Shown here in pieces: positions 26,063-26,635 of a stretch of DNA of 26,635 nucleotides. The stretch comes from CAVTND01 sp963735955. Its GTDB lineage: Bacteria; Pseudomonadota; Gammaproteobacteria; Burkholderiales; Burkholderiaceae_F. Numbering within the stretch: the stretch's first letter is position 1; each line of letters starts with the position of its first letter. The DNA is taken from assembly GCA_963735955.1 (NCBI GenBank), contig CAVTND010000007.1, forward strand, positions 1 through 26,635. Reading direction: 5' to 3'. The translations under genes and the position numbers were made by a program. The notes under the pieces were generated by a model. It saw only the letters and a program-made list of their open reading frames with translations, was not told the origin of the DNA and did not search any database.

Positions 26063-26635
26063 AAGCCCTGATCGTGGATGACGAACCGCCCGCGCGACGC
26101 GAATTGCGTCGGCTGCTGGCCGAATTCCCGTGGATTGAAATCGTCGGCGAGGCCGGCAACGTCGACGAAGCCGCGGGCAAGGTCGCTTCACTGACTCCGG
26201 ACCTGCTGTTCCTGGACATCCAGATGCCGGGCGGCTCTGGTTTCGACTTGCTGGCTCGTCTCGACTATGCGCCCCAGGTCGTATTCACGACTGCTCATGA
26301 CGAGCACGCGGTGCGGGCATTCGAGGTCAACGCGCTCGACTACGTGCTGAAGCCCATCGATCCGGAACGCCTGGCTGCCACCGTATCGAGGATCAAGGCT
26401 GCGGCGGCCGCGCCGGAACCGGGTGCGGCACTGGAGCAGATCTTCGTCCGGGAAGGGCCTCGCGCCGCTGGTTCGTGCCGCTACGCGAAGTTCGCCTGCT
26501 GACTTCCGAGGGCAACTACGTGCGGCTCGCCTGGGGGAGCAGGCAGCCACTTCTCGGACGCGCGCTGGCCAGCCTCGAACAGCGCCTCGATCCGAAGCGC
26601 TTCTTTCGCGCCAATCGCCGGCAGATATTCAATCT
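26059..26635 (+). CDS. LytTR-family response regulator (frame broken near 26459-26465; cut by window end)
   Basis: The receiver domain covers about residues 1-115, with acidic pair Asp7-Asp8, phosphoacceptor Asp53 in FLDIQMPG and Lys98 in YVLKPID. The linker reads EQIFVREGP, after which the annotated frame stops at 26502. A shifted frame continues RRWFVPLREVRLLTSEGNYV and then SLEQRLDPKRFFRANRRQ, a clear LytTR DNA-binding domain, up to the window edge. One base is missing or two are extra. Its start overlaps the kinase stop. It probably binds the 21-base-period repeats at 20809-20859 and controls this operon. Confidence 0.88.

Overview
The window is GC-rich, densely coded DNA with no tRNA, rRNA, CRISPR array or insertion sequence that I could find. 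The gene set is CbpA/CbpM, a MacA-like adaptor with FtsX-type permeases, LytS/LytTR signalling, a GGDEF-EAL protein, exported serine hydrolases, and outer-membrane or lipoprotein candidates. It points to a Gram-negative proteobacterium, most likely a gammaproteobacterium of the Xanthomonadales/Steroidobacter/Nevskia kind. That placement is inference from gene content, not a phylogeny. No gap between genes exceeds 300 bases; the longest are 19227-19500, 14540-14779 and 20703-20907.

Region 1 (45-11037) is entirely on the minus strand. It begins with cbpA-cbpM (J-domain co-chaperone and its modulator) and an exported S9 prolyl oligopeptidase. A tight run follows: flippase-like membrane protein, GT2 glycosyltransferase, GT4 glycosyltransferase, alkaline-phosphatase-superfamily protein, GMC oxidoreductase and PAPS sulfotransferase. 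Two junctions are ATGA overlaps. The run looks like part of a locus for an exported, possibly sulfated glycoconjugate, and it probably continues past the left edge.

Region 2 (11184-14539) holds a secreted beta-lactamase-fold serine hydrolase and a lipoprotein alpha/beta hydrolase. They converge so closely that both stop codons lie in one CTAG. Region 3 (14780-19226, plus strand) holds a fatty acid desaturase overlapping a probable outer-membrane beta-barrel gene, then a REC-PAS-GGDEF-EAL protein whose receiver domain lacks its usual acidic pair. Region 4 (19501-20778) holds two small exported proteins (YSC84/SYLF and cupin), each followed by an intrinsic terminator.

Region 5 (20809-26635, plus strand) is the most interesting part. 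It encodes a periplasmic adaptor, an ABC ATPase, two different FtsX-type permeases, a LytS-type histidine kinase and a LytTR response regulator (cut by the right edge), in one tightly spaced operon. Just upstream are three CCGTTC-like repeats at exact 21-base intervals. This is the spacing and sequence expected of a LytTR binding site, so the operon probably controls itself. The export substrate is unknown.

Six genes carry seven single-base-type frame breaks (GMC, flippase, adaptor, permease 1, kinase twice, regulator). In each, the protein resumes in another frame and ends at the position expected from operon overlaps. The simplest explanation is indel errors in the assembly rather than true pseudogenes.
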